In this document: piece after piece, positions 1 through 7,673 of the stretch
Numbering within the stretch: the stretch's first letter is position 1
Layout of the letters: each line of letters starts with the position of its first letter
Notes under the pieces: generated by a model
The model's input: only the letters and a program-made list of their open reading frames with translations
Database searches by the model: none
What the model was told of the DNA's origin: nothing
Source of the DNA: JBCCMA01 sp039026595
Lineage (GTDB): Bacteria; Pseudomonadota; Gammaproteobacteria; Steroidobacterales; JBCCMA01
Assembly (NCBI GenBank): GCA_039026595.1
Contig: JBCCMA010000144.1
Span: 1 to 8,831 of the forward strand
Direction of reading: 5' to 3'
Length of the DNA: 8,831 nucleotides
Position numbers and translations under genes: made by a program

Positions 1-19
1 CCCGAAGTCGCTCCAGCAT
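1..19 (-). CDS. Start of next downstream gene, possibly heparinase II/III-like (partial)
   Basis: Only about six codons are visible. Reading leftward, an ATG at 19-17 opens a frame giving MLERLR, which runs off the window edge. The other two frames fit less well: the ATG pair at 57-52 meets a TGA at 24-22 after eleven codons, and the third frame has tandem TGA codons at 56-51 and then only a TTG. The ATG lies 37 bases after the stop of the oxidoreductase gene, which suits a continuing operon. In many polysaccharide loci I recall, a two-domain oxidoreductase of this kind is followed by a heparinase II/III-like (alginate-lyase-like) protein starting with a similar Met-Leu-x-Arg-Leu-Arg segment. 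The assignment rests on that neighbour rule and six residues, so it is a guess. Confidence 0.33.
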
Positions 20-56
20 TATCAGCCCGATCTGAGTGCCGCAAGCGAGGTCATCA

Positions 57-2189
57 TCACGACGTCACGCCAAGAGCCATGTCTGAGATTCGTATGGTCT
101 GCCGCGCCACCTCCAATAACTCGTTTTCGGGGATCGGGGGTTCACCGCCGGCCTTCACAGCAGACAAAAATGACGCGACGCCCTCTGCGTGTCCCTTGCT
201 GTTTCCCAGCCGGATGCGCTTGCGCCCAGAGGGACCGAAATGCGTCAATCGACGGAAATTGTCGAGCTGCCACACGTCGCCGCCACAGAATACCTCGACG
301 CGCTCTTTCGGAAAGCTACTTGGTCCATTGGACAGGTACTGGATGGTCGCAATCGAACCGTTCTCGAATGCGAGCTGAATCATCGCGGTGTCCAGGATTG
401 GCGCGCCCGCTGAATCTCGCATGACGTTGATGGTCGCGTCGCTGATTGGCGCGCCGGTCAAATGACGGCAAAGATCGATAAAATGACAACCCTCCCCGAT
501 GATGCGACCGCCGCCGACGGCCGGATCCTGAATCCAGTGATCCGGCGGCAAATGGCCTGCGTTGACGGTGTAGACCACGGCCATTTCCCGGTTTACCGCA
601 TCAAGTGCGGATTTCAAATGCGACACGTACGGTGAGAAGCGGCGGTTGTAGCCCACCATCAGGATCGGCCTGACCGCATCGACGCTCTCAAGAACCGACT
701 CGATCCTGTCCAGATCGCGGTCATGAATGGCCAGCGGCTTTTCCACGAACACGTGCTTGCCAGCCAGCAGAGACTTGTGCACGAGATCCGCGTGCGTGTC
801 GTGCCGCGTCAGGATGAAGACGATATTGCAATCAGCATCGTCGATCACTGAATCGGCGCCGGTCGCAGCCTGCGCGGCCTCAAATTTATGGGCATTGACC
901 GCTGCGCTTAGTCCACTGGTGGTGGCCACCGTGCCAATCTGGCCGCCGGCATTACGAATAGCAGGCATCAATACACGCGACGCGAAGTTACCTCCCCCAA
1001 TCACGCCGCATACCGGCATGTCCGGGGCTCCAGCCCGTAATGCCCGACCGATCGCTACGCGCTGATCGAGTTTGCCCTCTCGGCTCGGGTAGTTGAGGAC
1101 CACGCCCATGGCCGACGGATCCGACGTCAGCACATCATAGGCCGCCAACGCCTCATCAAACGTGTACTGATGCGTAATGAGACCAGACACATCCAGCTTA
1201 CCCATCGCCATGAGATCGAGCACAGCACCAATGTTGCGCTGCTGGGTCCAGCGAACATATCCGAACGGGTAGTCGACACCTTGCTCTTCAAAAACCGGAT
1301 CGTAGCGTCCCGGCCCGTAAGAGCATGAGACTTGGAATGAAATCTCCTTGTCGTAAAACTCTGCTCGAGACAGCTCGAGGCCAGCTGTCCCGACCAAGAC
1401 GATTCGACCCCGCACCCGACACATCTGCGCCGCCTGGGACATCGGGTCGTTGCTGGACGTGGCGGCGGTGACGAGCACACCGTCAACGCCCATGTTGCCG
1501 GTCATCGCTTTTGCCACATCGACCGGATTAGTGTCACCCGGCGCGCAGAACACGTCCGCGCCCATCCCGCGAGCCGCTTCCAGCCGGCTCTCGTTCAAAT
1601 CGATACCGAGCACTTTGCAACCGGCCGCCTTTAGAATCTGCACAGTGAGCAGGCCAATCAGTCCCAACCCAATTACCGCAAACGTCTCGCCCACCTCAGG
1701 GCGTGCCAGCCGAATGCCCTGCAAACCGATCGCGCCGACGACGGCAAACGGCGCGTGCTCAGCTGCCACACCTTCGGGCACGCGCACGCACAGATTTTTC
1801 CCAACGCGCACAACCTCGGCATGCGGGCCATTGGACACCACCAGATCGCCAACGGAGAATTCGCTGACGCCGGCGCCAACCGATATCACGCGACCCATAT
1901 TGCAGTAGCCAAGAGGAAGCGGTTGGTCGAGCTTGCTCTTAACGGCGCTGTAGGTCGTTGCAAGACCATCTGTCGAGACTTTGTTCAGGACCTGACGAAC
2001 CTTATCTGGCTGCATGCGCGCCTTCTGAATCAGGCTGGCGCGACCGAAATCAACGAGCATTCGTTCCGTACCGGCCGAAAGAAGGCTGACCTGAGTTTCA
2101 ATCACAACGTGATTCGGTTTGCCGATGGGCGCCGGGACCTCCATCAGCTCGGTTTCTCCGTTTCCGAGGTTTTGGCACACTTGTTTCAC
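57..2189 (-). CDS. Two-domain oxidoreductase: zinc-less MDR (alcohol-dehydrogenase-like) half fused to Gfo/Idh/MocA half
   Basis: Predicted cytoplasmic NAD(P)-dependent sugar or cyclitol oxidoreductase with two Rossmann units (710 aa from this start). The N-terminal half (about 1-370) is a medium-chain dehydrogenase: GroES-like fold, then GLGLIG at 174-179. The usual catalytic-zinc Cys region reads SAGTER (38-43), and the structural-zinc four-Cys lobe is replaced by a helical-looking Lys/Gln-rich segment, so this half probably binds no zinc. The C-terminal half (about 390-710) has a second nucleotide-binding motif, GVIGGGNFASR (395-405), the EKP signature (483-485) and GEGCHFID (565-572). I prefer the GTG at 2189 because family members, as I recall them, begin Met-Lys-Gln-Val and a GAG lies nine bases upstream. 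A GTG at 2222 would add eleven residues and sit 6 bases after the preceding stop, but has no visible ribosome site. Family membership is firm; the substrate is unknown. Confidence 0.9.
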   Translation of the reverse strand: MKQVCQNLGNGETELMEVPAPIGKPNHVVIETQVSLLSAGTERMLVDFGRASLIQKARMQPDKVRQVLNKVSTDGLATTYSAVKSKLDQPLPLGYCNMGRVISVGAGVSEFSVGDLVVSNGPHAEVVRVGKNLCVRVPEGVAAEHAPFAVVGAIGLQGIRLARPEVGETFAVIGLGLIGLLTVQILKAAGCKVLGIDLNESRLEAARGMGADVFCAPGDTNPVDVAKAMTGNMGVDGVLVTAATSSNDPMSQAAQMCRVRGRIVLVGTAGLELSRAEFYDKEISFQVSCSYGPGRYDPVFEEQGVDYPFGYVRWTQQRNIGAVLDLMAMGKLDVSGLITHQYTFDEALAAYDVLTSDPSAMGVVLNYPSREGKLDQRVAIGRALRAGAPDMPVCGVIGGGNFASRVLMPAIRNAGGQIGTVATTSGLSAAVNAHKFEAAQAATGADSVIDDADCNIVFILTRHDTHADLVHKSLLAGKHVFVEKPLAIHDRDLDRIESVLESVDAVRPILMVGYNRRFSPYVSHLKSALDAVNREMAVVYTVNAGHLPPDHWIQDPAVGGGRIIGEGCHFIDLCRHLTGAPISDATINVMRDSAGAPILDTAMIQLAFENGSIATIQYLSNGPSSFPKERVEVFCGGDVWQLDNFRRLTHFGPSGRKRIRLGNSKGHAEGVASFLSAVKAGGEPPIPENELLEVARQTIRISDMALGVTS

Positions 2190-2228
2190 GGTAAGGTTCT
2201 CGACAGTGAATATCAGGGTCACAGATCG

Positions 2229-3392
2229 CTAGCGCGGCGCGAGCACCATCACTGCGACGTACAGAAAAACGCTGGTGACGAATCCGGCCACCAGACCAAA
2301 CGGCACAAGGATCACGATCCCGAACGAAATTGCAACCAGAAATGACAGGATAATTCGCCGGTGCGCGCCGGCGGCAAACGCCGCCAGCGCCAGCGGTTGC
2401 ATGAGCAAATAGGCCGGCATCCCAATGAACAACCAGATCAAGCCAAAGCCGGTCTGACTTGGCGTATCGAGAAGCGCCGCGGCGATACGCGGGGCTGCGA
2501 AGAACAACAGTCCGGCAAGCACTACCCAGAAACATGCGGCAAACGCCAGCACAATGCGCGTGCTGTCGCCATCGCCACCACGTTCACGCGTCGCAATAGA
2601 CTGAAGGACAGGACCGGACAACGGCAGGACGAAGCGACCAGCGTTCATCAGGCTCAAATAGATTTTCGCAATGGCCACGACTCGGTAGTCAAACAGGATG
2701 CCGGCAGCCACGATCAATCCGTTACCCAGCACAAGAACCGGGGCTCGGGTAAAGAACGCGACCAGATAGGTCCGGGCATCCCGGGTCGCGGGCGCAAGGT
2801 TTGCACGACCCAGTCGACGCAACGGGGCATCGCAAAGCAGCCGAAAGGCCGCGGCGATTTGGTGAGCAAGAAATGCCCCCATCAGACCGAATGATGAATC
2901 AACTTTGCGCATGACGAGCATGGCAGTGGTGAAGGCCACGAGCGCCATCAGATTTGCCGAGAAGACGAGCCGCAGCCGCTGAGTGCCGTACGCCAGACCC
3001 ATCAGCGCCGTGGTGACAAACTGGGCGCTGGCTATGGGAACCAGCCAAACCATGTATCGCCCGTCACCGCGCAGCGTCAGAACGACACCCGTACCGATGA
3101 GCACAAGAATCGCCAGGACGGCGCCGTCTCGCCACATGGTACCAAGCGGCGGAGGCCGCTCATGGCGGTCCTCGCCCAGCCGCTCAATGGTGACCGCAAA
3201 GAAAACCGACTCAAGGGCGCCCTGCAAAATAAAGACGAACGAAAGAAAAAAGAACGTGGCTCCGTAATTCTCCCCGCCGTACAGCAGCGGACCTGCCGCG
3301 TTTTGCAACAGTAAAAAAATCAGCGCAAGCAGTTGGATAGCACCACCTTTGAGGTGGGACAGGGCACTGGAACGGGACAGATGGCCACGCAT
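2229..3392 (-). CDS. Polytopic membrane protein, probable Wzx/MOP-type polysaccharide flippase
   Basis: Predicted inner-membrane protein of 387 aa with about ten to twelve hydrophobic segments (approximately 16-36, 45-69, 91-107, 112-135, 143-161, 166-188, 209-231, 235-260, 279-300, 317-340, 346-385) and short Arg-rich loops between them. The N-terminal layout (a short basic leader, a first helix, then a helix ending near an acidic/basic loop at 70-80) and the locus fit a Wzx-type lipid-linked-oligosaccharide flippase of the MOP exporter superfamily, which moves undecaprenyl-linked repeats across the inner membrane. It is somewhat shorter than the usual 400-480 aa, and no short diagnostic motif is visible, so the call rests on topology and context. 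ATG start at 3392, 21 bases after the polymerase-like gene, with a GAG five bases upstream. Alternative: another polysaccharide-locus membrane protein of unknown role. Confidence 0.72.
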   Translation of the reverse strand: MRGHLSRSSALSHLKGGAIQLLALIFLLLQNAAGPLLYGGENYGATFFFLSFVFILQGALESVFFAVTIERLGEDRHERPPPLGTMWRDGAVLAILVLIGTGVVLTLRGDGRYMVWLVPIASAQFVTTALMGLAYGTQRLRLVFSANLMALVAFTTAMLVMRKVDSSFGLMGAFLAHQIAAAFRLLCDAPLRRLGRANLAPATRDARTYLVAFFTRAPVLVLGNGLIVAAGILFDYRVVAIAKIYLSLMNAGRFVLPLSGPVLQSIATRERGGDGDSTRIVLAFAACFWVVLAGLLFFAAPRIAAALLDTPSQTGFGLIWLFIGMPAYLLMQPLALAAFAAGAHRRIILSFLVAISFGIVILVPFGLVAGFVTSVFLYVAVMVLAPR

Positions 3393-3413
3393 TGTCGCTC
3401 GATGCTCGATGGC

Positions 3414-4658
3414 TCAGGCGTCTGGCGCCGGGGAGACGTTTGGGGTGCGCCTGCACGACGAGATGATGTGTACGAGGACCATCGAAAAAACTGTGGTCTG
3501 AATCTGTCGAAACGCTGCAGAAATCAGAAAGAACGCGAGTACTGTTATGAGGCTCCAGAATGCAGCCTCCCCTACCACGGAAGCGCTGCGTGCGTGCCAG
3601 CCGGAAAAGACTGCTGTAACCCAGAACGCCCCAAATGCGACCACGCCGAGCAAACCCATGTCCATCAAGACATAGCCCGGAAAACTGTGGATATAGCGCA
3701 CGGTATCGCTATCGTAATTGTTCCAGGCATCGTCGCCACGAGTGATGGCGACCGGCACCGGAAACGACAGCCCCTTACCGACTAGCGGCGACTCAGAGAA
3801 GTTAGAAAGCGCGTAGGACAACTCGCGGCCTCGCACAGACTCCACTTCCTCGCCCACCGACGCAAAGCGGCGTCCGATCGAGTCAAAGACCGGATCCAGT
3901 CCACCTGTGCTCAAAAGCGCCATCGCAGCGACCAGTCCTGCGAAGACAAGGCGCAGTCGATGAAGGCCGCTCAGGCGTGAAAAATAGACGAGCAATACGC
4001 CAAAAATCAGCAGCAGTTGGCTGCGGTAGCCCGCCAGAAATATCAGAACAAGAAACGTCCCTAAGGCGCCAATCCTTAGCAACGGCCGAAGTTGCCGCAA
4101 GAAAAGTACAAGTGTGAATCCGATCATCGCCAAAGGCACCGTCAGATCCAGCGTCACAAGCGTCAATCGACTCAAGTCACCCGACAGAACGGCAGGAATC
4201 GCCGAAGCCGTCTGCGCGATGATCTTCACGACCCACAGAGCACAGCCAATCAACATGGCCCGTGTAAGCCAGACGAGCGAATATTCGTCGTCGAGGCCAT
4301 TGAGCAGAACGATGACGCCGTAAAAAACAAATGGAACAGCGCCTCGCGCCCAGTCCACGGTCGATACGCCGTTGGTCAACGCCGGCAAAACGGAGACGCC
4401 GGTTACCGCGACAATGACCAATGCGAAAACATCAAGCCAACGGAACGCCATCCGTTGGGTCAGCGCAACATGCACAAAGCGGATCGACAAAAGCGCACCG
4501 AGAGCTGCTACAAAAATCAGGCTCGCCGGTGACGACGGCCGGGGCACAAAGTCGAGCAGCGCGGCTCCCGCGATCATGACGCACGCGAAAAAGAGCGCTG
4601 CGCGGCGCAGATCGATGACAACACCCGGCGCCCGGTTTATTTCAGTGGATGATGACAT
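3414..4658 (-). CDS. O-antigen polymerase/ligase-like membrane protein (Wzy/WaaL type)
   Basis: Predicted multi-pass inner-membrane protein of 414 aa that would join lipid-linked repeat units (Wzy) or attach the glycan to its acceptor (WaaL-like). About ten hydrophobic segments flank a large hydrophilic loop near 265-325. The loop holds the pattern typical of the Wzy_C/O-antigen ligase family: RGREL (276-280), SESPLVGKG (288-296) and a His-Ser-Phe at 324-326 just before a helix containing MGLLG. An Arg at 212 in AGYRSQ after a helix also matches the conserved Arg before the last membrane block. Start: ATG at 4658, overlapping the wzz-like gene by 17 bp in another frame. A GTG at 4715 would add 19 hydrophilic residues lying deep in the upstream gene and is less likely. 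Beside wzz- and wzx-like genes, polymerase is likelier than ligase, but sequence alone cannot decide. Confidence 0.8.
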   Translation of the reverse strand: MSSSTEINRAPGVVIDLRRAALFFACVMIAGAALLDFVPRPSSPASLIFVAALGALLSIRFVHVALTQRMAFRWLDVFALVIVAVTGVSVLPALTNGVSTVDWARGAVPFVFYGVIVLLNGLDDEYSLVWLTRAMLIGCALWVVKIIAQTASAIPAVLSGDLSRLTLVTLDLTVPLAMIGFTLVLFLRQLRPLLRIGALGTFLVLIFLAGYRSQLLLIFGVLLVYFSRLSGLHRLRLVFAGLVAAMALLSTGGLDPVFDSIGRRFASVGEEVESVRGRELSYALSNFSESPLVGKGLSFPVPVAITRGDDAWNNYDSDTVRYIHSFPGYVLMDMGLLGVVAFGAFWVTAVFSGWHARSASVVGEAAFWSLITVLAFFLISAAFRQIQTTVFSMVLVHIISSCRRTPNVSPAPDA

Positions 4659-5547
4659 TTGAGCGACCCCGGACGAGGACCACACAAAGTCCGAATACGA
4701 GTCCGGCGAAGGCACCCGCCGGCAGCATTATCTTCAGATCAGGCCACACGACATCATCCGGATCCGATGCCAACGCCGGATCGATGATCTCAAACGCGTA
4801 GTCGCTACTGACGTTGGCGAGGGTTATGTTCGCAATGTTCTTCTCGATGAGCGAGTAGATCGAACCTTTGATATTGGCGTTGCTTGTTCGGCCAAGCTCC
4901 TGCTCAAGGAACGCATTACTCTGCGTTGCGCTCTCAATAGCAAGTTCGCGCGTGCGCCGGTTCGCAAGATCAACCAAAGCGTTGGCCCACTTGGCCGCGC
5001 GCACTGGGTCTGACCACCGGAAAGTGACAGTGATATTGCCGGATCGCCGCTCTTCTTCAATTGCGCGCACTTCCTCACTTAGCCGCTCCCAAGCGTCCAG
5101 TGCACTGGGCACCTCCGAGTCGGGCACGGTCCAGCTCTCAGTTGTTGCGTCCCACGACTCTTCGAACAAAAGAGGTATGAGAGACTGCTCTTCGATCAAC
5201 GCCAGCCCCAATGCGCGCGACCGCAGAATTGCCATTGAGCGCTCGCGCGCATCCGAGCCGCCGCCAAGCGACAGTCCCGTCAAAGAAGCAAACCCGCCGA
5301 GCGAACCGGCGAGGCCGCCCAACTGACCGCTGCCGGAGGACAGATTTTCCGTGGCGCGCAACGTAACGTCCGCCTCGTACTGAGGTGCAATACGCAGTGA
5401 GGCCGCCCAGGCCAGAGCTAGGCCGACGAGCATCGACAACGCAATAATCCATGCGGATCGGCGCAAAAGAGCAATCATCTGCGCGAGGTCAATCTGGGGC
5501 TCAGATGGCGGGCGCGTGGCCGCGTTGTGTTTGTTGTCTTCAGTCAA
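4642..5547 (-). CDS. Wzz-type polysaccharide chain-length determinant (short form)
   Basis: Predicted inner-membrane polysaccharide co-polymerase, 301 aa, that sets the modal glycan length together with a Wzy polymerase. It has the classic arrangement: a short cytoplasmic N-terminus with a Wzz-domain helix (IDLAQMIALLRRSAWII, 19-35), a first membrane helix about 33-50, a periplasmic domain about 51-271, and a second membrane helix about 272-293. A Gly/Leu/Ser-rich stretch at 71-98 follows the first beta region, as in many relatives. The predicted coiled-coil part (about 150-240) is short and the family's Pro-rich run before the second helix is sparse. It has no cytoplasmic ATP-binding domain, so it is Wzz-like and not a Wzc/BY-kinase fusion. 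Start is TTG at 5547: no ATG or GTG lies between it and the in-frame stop at 5592-5590, and the first internal ATG (5478) would remove much of the N-terminal region. It begins 68 bases after the dehydratase gene. Confidence 0.87.
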   Translation of the reverse strand: MTEDNKHNAATRPPSEPQIDLAQMIALLRRSAWIIALSMLVGLALAWAASLRIAPQYEADVTLRATENLSSGSGQLGGLAGSLGGFASLTGLSLGGGSDARERSMAILRSRALGLALIEEQSLIPLLFEESWDATTESWTVPDSEVPSALDAWERLSEEVRAIEEERRSGNITVTFRWSDPVRAAKWANALVDLANRRTRELAIESATQSNAFLEQELGRTSNANIKGSIYSLIEKNIANITLANVSSDYAFEIIDPALASDPDDVVWPDLKIMLPAGAFAGLVFGLCVVLVRGRSNVIIH

Positions 5548-5555
5548 GACGATAT

Positions 5556-5558
5556 TCC
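5556..5558 (-). promoter_or_regulatory. Weak ribosome binding site (GGA) for the wzz-like gene
   Basis: On the minus strand a GGA lies eight bases before the TTG at 5547. It is a minimal Shine-Dalgarno match but correctly spaced, and it helps decide the TTG start because no better start codon is in frame. Confidence 0.35.
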
Positions 5559-5615
5559 AGTCCGACGCAGCATCCGCGCGGTAGCGTGACTATTCGAGGC
5601 GCTGGATCGCGCGTC

Positions 5616-7589
5616 TCAGCCCTTTCGTTGCGTCGATAGCGTAGTAATTCTGGCAACCTTCTCGGGAGAATTCACGCTTTGCTGGCGCGCCCAGACCAGA
5701 TCGATCAATTCGGCGGCAGGCATGTACTCCTCCACTGTCTTCATCAAGATTTCGCGAGCACGCGCACACTGGAATCCGGTCAAAGCCTCTTCGAGAGCGC
5801 GCAAAAGGACGCGCAACTCGCTCCACGGAAGCCGTTTCTCCTGCGCACGCATAATCATAGGGTGATGTGTCCCCATGACGTTCTTGCCGATCAGCAACTC
5901 CTCATACAGTTTCTCTGCCGGTCGCAAACCCGTGTACTTGATCTCAATGTCGCCGTCCGGATTTTCCTCGCTGAGAACGGTCAATCCCATAAGGCGAATC
6001 ATTCGCCGCGCCAAATCTTCAATCTTTACCGGGTCGCCCATGTCCAGAACAAATACATCACCACCGCCGCTCATGGCACCGGCTTGAATCACCAGCTGTG
6101 CCGCCTCCGGAATAGTCATGAAGTATCGAATAATCTCCGGGTGCGTCACCGTAACGGGCCCACCGCACCGAATTTGCTCACGGAAAAGAGGCACCACCGA
6201 GCCAGAGGATTCGAGTACGTTGCCAAAACGCACCATGCAAAAACAGGTGGCGGCTCCGCGATCCTGCAAACCCTGCAGGACCATCTCCGCAAATCGCTTC
6301 GTCGCGCCCATGACATTGGTTGGGCATACGGCCTTGTCAGTGGACACAAGCACAAAGCTCTTAACCCCACTCTCCTCGGCCGCAAGCGCCGCATTGAGCG
6401 TCCCGAAAACGTTGTTTCGGATACCCTCCATCATGTTCCGCTCGACCATCGGCACATGCTTATAGGCAGCGGCATGGTAAACGGTGTGCACACCGTAGCT
6501 GCGCATGGCCTTCCCTGCGCGTTCCTTATCACACACAGAACCCAACAACGGCACGATCTCTATATTCCCGAGAGATTCGCGATCGATCAGCTCGCGCAGC
6601 TCTTTCTCTACGCTGTACAGCGAGACCTCCGAGACTTCATACAGAAGTAAGGTGGCCGGTCCCTGGCGGACCATCTGTCTACAAAGCTCGCTCCCGATTG
6701 AACCACCGGCACCGGTGACCATGATGACCTTGCCGCGCGTACAAGTTTGTAGCAGCTCTTCGTTGGGTGGCACCGTATCGCGGCCGAGCAGATCGGCCAC
6801 ATCCACCTCCCGAATCTCATCCACCCGGGCGTTGCCGGAAATCAGGTCTGAGAAATTGGGCATCGTCTGTATATGAACGTGTGTCGCTTCCAGTTTCTGG
6901 ATGATTTTCTTGCGACGACGACGCGAGATCGACGGCAACGCAAGCAGCACACGGGTGATGCCAAGCTCACTGATCATCGACGGCAGTTCGTCCGGTGGAA
7001 ACACCTCGACACCATTGATCACGCTGCCATGCAGAGCCGTGCTGTCATCAATGAACGCTACAGGAAGAAACTCCTGCCCACCGATCAGGGCGCTGGCCAG
7101 ACGCGCGCCGGCGCCGCCGGCGCCGTAAATCGCCACACGCTCACCCGGGCGATGCTGACTCTGAAGATACGTTCGCGACACAAACCGGATTCCCACCGTC
7201 GCAAATATGGTGCCCACCCAGAACAGGACAAGCACTGTGACCGGGAGCGCGGACGACGGCAACAACCAGCGCAGCAAGACCAGGCCGATCGTGACAACGG
7301 ACACGCTCTGTACGATCGCAATCACGACCCGCGCGCCCATGAAACGAATGACCGAACGGTATACGCCCATACGCGCGTAAAGCGCAACGCTAGCCGCTGC
7401 GACGAACGTGAAATACCACGGCTCGACGAAAGTAAAACCGGCCAGAGCATCGGCATGCAGGATAGTGGCCGCCGCAAGCGCAAGCGGAATCATGACGAGA
7501 TCCGCGGCTACCATGATGAGGCGCTTGCCACGCCTGGGCAGCCTGGTTAGACGATGGATCGTCTCCGCTGCACCTCGATTGTCATTCAA
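5616..7589 (-). CDS. Membrane-anchored nucleotide-sugar 4,6-dehydratase/epimerase (WbpM/FlaA1/CapD family)
   Basis: Predicted to convert a UDP- (or dTDP-) hexose or N-acetylhexosamine to its 4-keto-6-deoxy form, an early step for rare 6-deoxy and amino sugars. Length (657 aa) fits the large WbpM-type members. Order: about four membrane helices (24-44, 52-72, 85-107, 115-133); a first Rossmann-like domain with YGAGGAGARLA (155-165); then the catalytic SDR domain with VTGAGGSIGSE (291-301), HAAAYKHVPMVE (372-383), STDKA (416-420) and NVMGATKR (425-432). The residue normally Tyr in the YxxxK pair is Met427 with Lys431, as I recall for WbpM. The usual LRPGEK reads LRPAEK (555-560), and the Asn of AVNPTN is Cys422. 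Start: TTG at 7589, seven bases after an AGAGGA site. An overlapping ATG two bases on is out of frame. It begins 120 bases after the aminotransferase gene. Confidence 0.95.
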   Translation of the reverse strand: MNDNRGAAETIHRLTRLPRRGKRLIMVAADLVMIPLALAAATILHADALAGFTFVEPWYFTFVAAASVALYARMGVYRSVIRFMGARVVIAIVQSVSVVTIGLVLLRWLLPSSALPVTVLVLFWVGTIFATVGIRFVSRTYLQSQHRPGERVAIYGAGGAGARLASALIGGQEFLPVAFIDDSTALHGSVINGVEVFPPDELPSMISELGITRVLLALPSISRRRRKKIIQKLEATHVHIQTMPNFSDLISGNARVDEIREVDVADLLGRDTVPPNEELLQTCTRGKVIMVTGAGGSIGSELCRQMVRQGPATLLLYEVSEVSLYSVEKELRELIDRESLGNIEIVPLLGSVCDKERAGKAMRSYGVHTVYHAAAYKHVPMVERNMMEGIRNNVFGTLNAALAAEESGVKSFVLVSTDKAVCPTNVMGATKRFAEMVLQGLQDRGAATCFCMVRFGNVLESSGSVVPLFREQIRCGGPVTVTHPEIIRYFMTIPEAAQLVIQAGAMSGGGDVFVLDMGDPVKIEDLARRMIRLMGLTVLSEENPDGDIEIKYTGLRPAEKLYEELLIGKNVMGTHHPMIMRAQEKRLPWSELRVLLRALEEALTGFQCARAREILMKTVEEYMPAAELIDLVWARQQSVNSPEKVARITTLSTQRKG

Positions 7590-7596
7590 ACCGAAA

Positions 7597-7602
7597 TCCT
7601 CT
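7597..7602 (-). promoter_or_regulatory. Ribosome binding site (AGAGGA) fixing the TTG start of the dehydratase gene
   Basis: The minus strand reads AGAGGA seven bases before the TTG at 7589. This is a strong Shine-Dalgarno match at good spacing, and it supports TTG as the true start although an out-of-frame ATG overlaps it. Confidence 0.7.
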
Positions 7603-7607
7603 CGTCA

Positions 7608-7637
7608 TCTGGCGCCATCAGACCAGACGCCGGCGCC
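7608..7637 (-). repeat. Small inverted repeat in the leader of the dehydratase gene
   Basis: On the minus strand TCTGG (7627-7623) pairs with CCAGA (7612-7608) across a ten-base loop, just upstream of the ribosome site. The self-complementary hexamer GGCGCC also occurs twice (7637-7632 and 7616-7611) and gives a competing six-bp stem. These could form mutually exclusive leader hairpins. In GC-rich DNA such short pairings arise by chance, and no U-run follows, so this is not a classical terminator. Confidence 0.25.
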
Positions 7638-7642
7638 GCGCG

Positions 7643-7673
7643 AGTATACAAAAGTCGCCACTTCAGCGCACAA
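7643..7673 (-). promoter_or_regulatory. Weak sigma70-like promoter candidate before the dehydratase gene
   Basis: Reading leftward, TATACT (7648-7643) matches five of six bases of a -10 box. The best -35 candidate is TTGTGC (7673-7668), only three of six matches, at a wide 19-bp spacing. It sits in the 120-bp gap after the aminotransferase and would give a leader of roughly 45 bases. It may be an internal promoter, or chance in one of the few AT-containing spots here. Confidence 0.25.

Noticed and set aside
1755..2345. 196-codon open frame on the plus strand across the oxidoreductase start
   Set aside because: It is antisense to the conserved N-terminal domain and across the junction with the flippase-like gene. 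No ribosome site or domain is visible.
4659..4715. GTG at 4715 as start of the polymerase-like protein
   Set aside because: It would add 19 hydrophilic residues encoded inside the wzz-like gene. The ATG at 4658 is closer to the first membrane helix and gives a normal short overlap.
5548..5615. Possible terminator or promoter between the dehydratase and wzz-like genes
   Set aside because: Only the short palindrome CCGCGCGG was seen, with no U-run, convincing stem-loop or -10/-35 pair. It looks like a plain 68-bp spacer within an operon.
5679..6650. 323-codon open frame on the plus strand opposite the dehydratase
   Set aside because: It is fully antisense to the conserved SDR domain. The translation is rich in His, Arg and Gln with no motif or membrane pattern.
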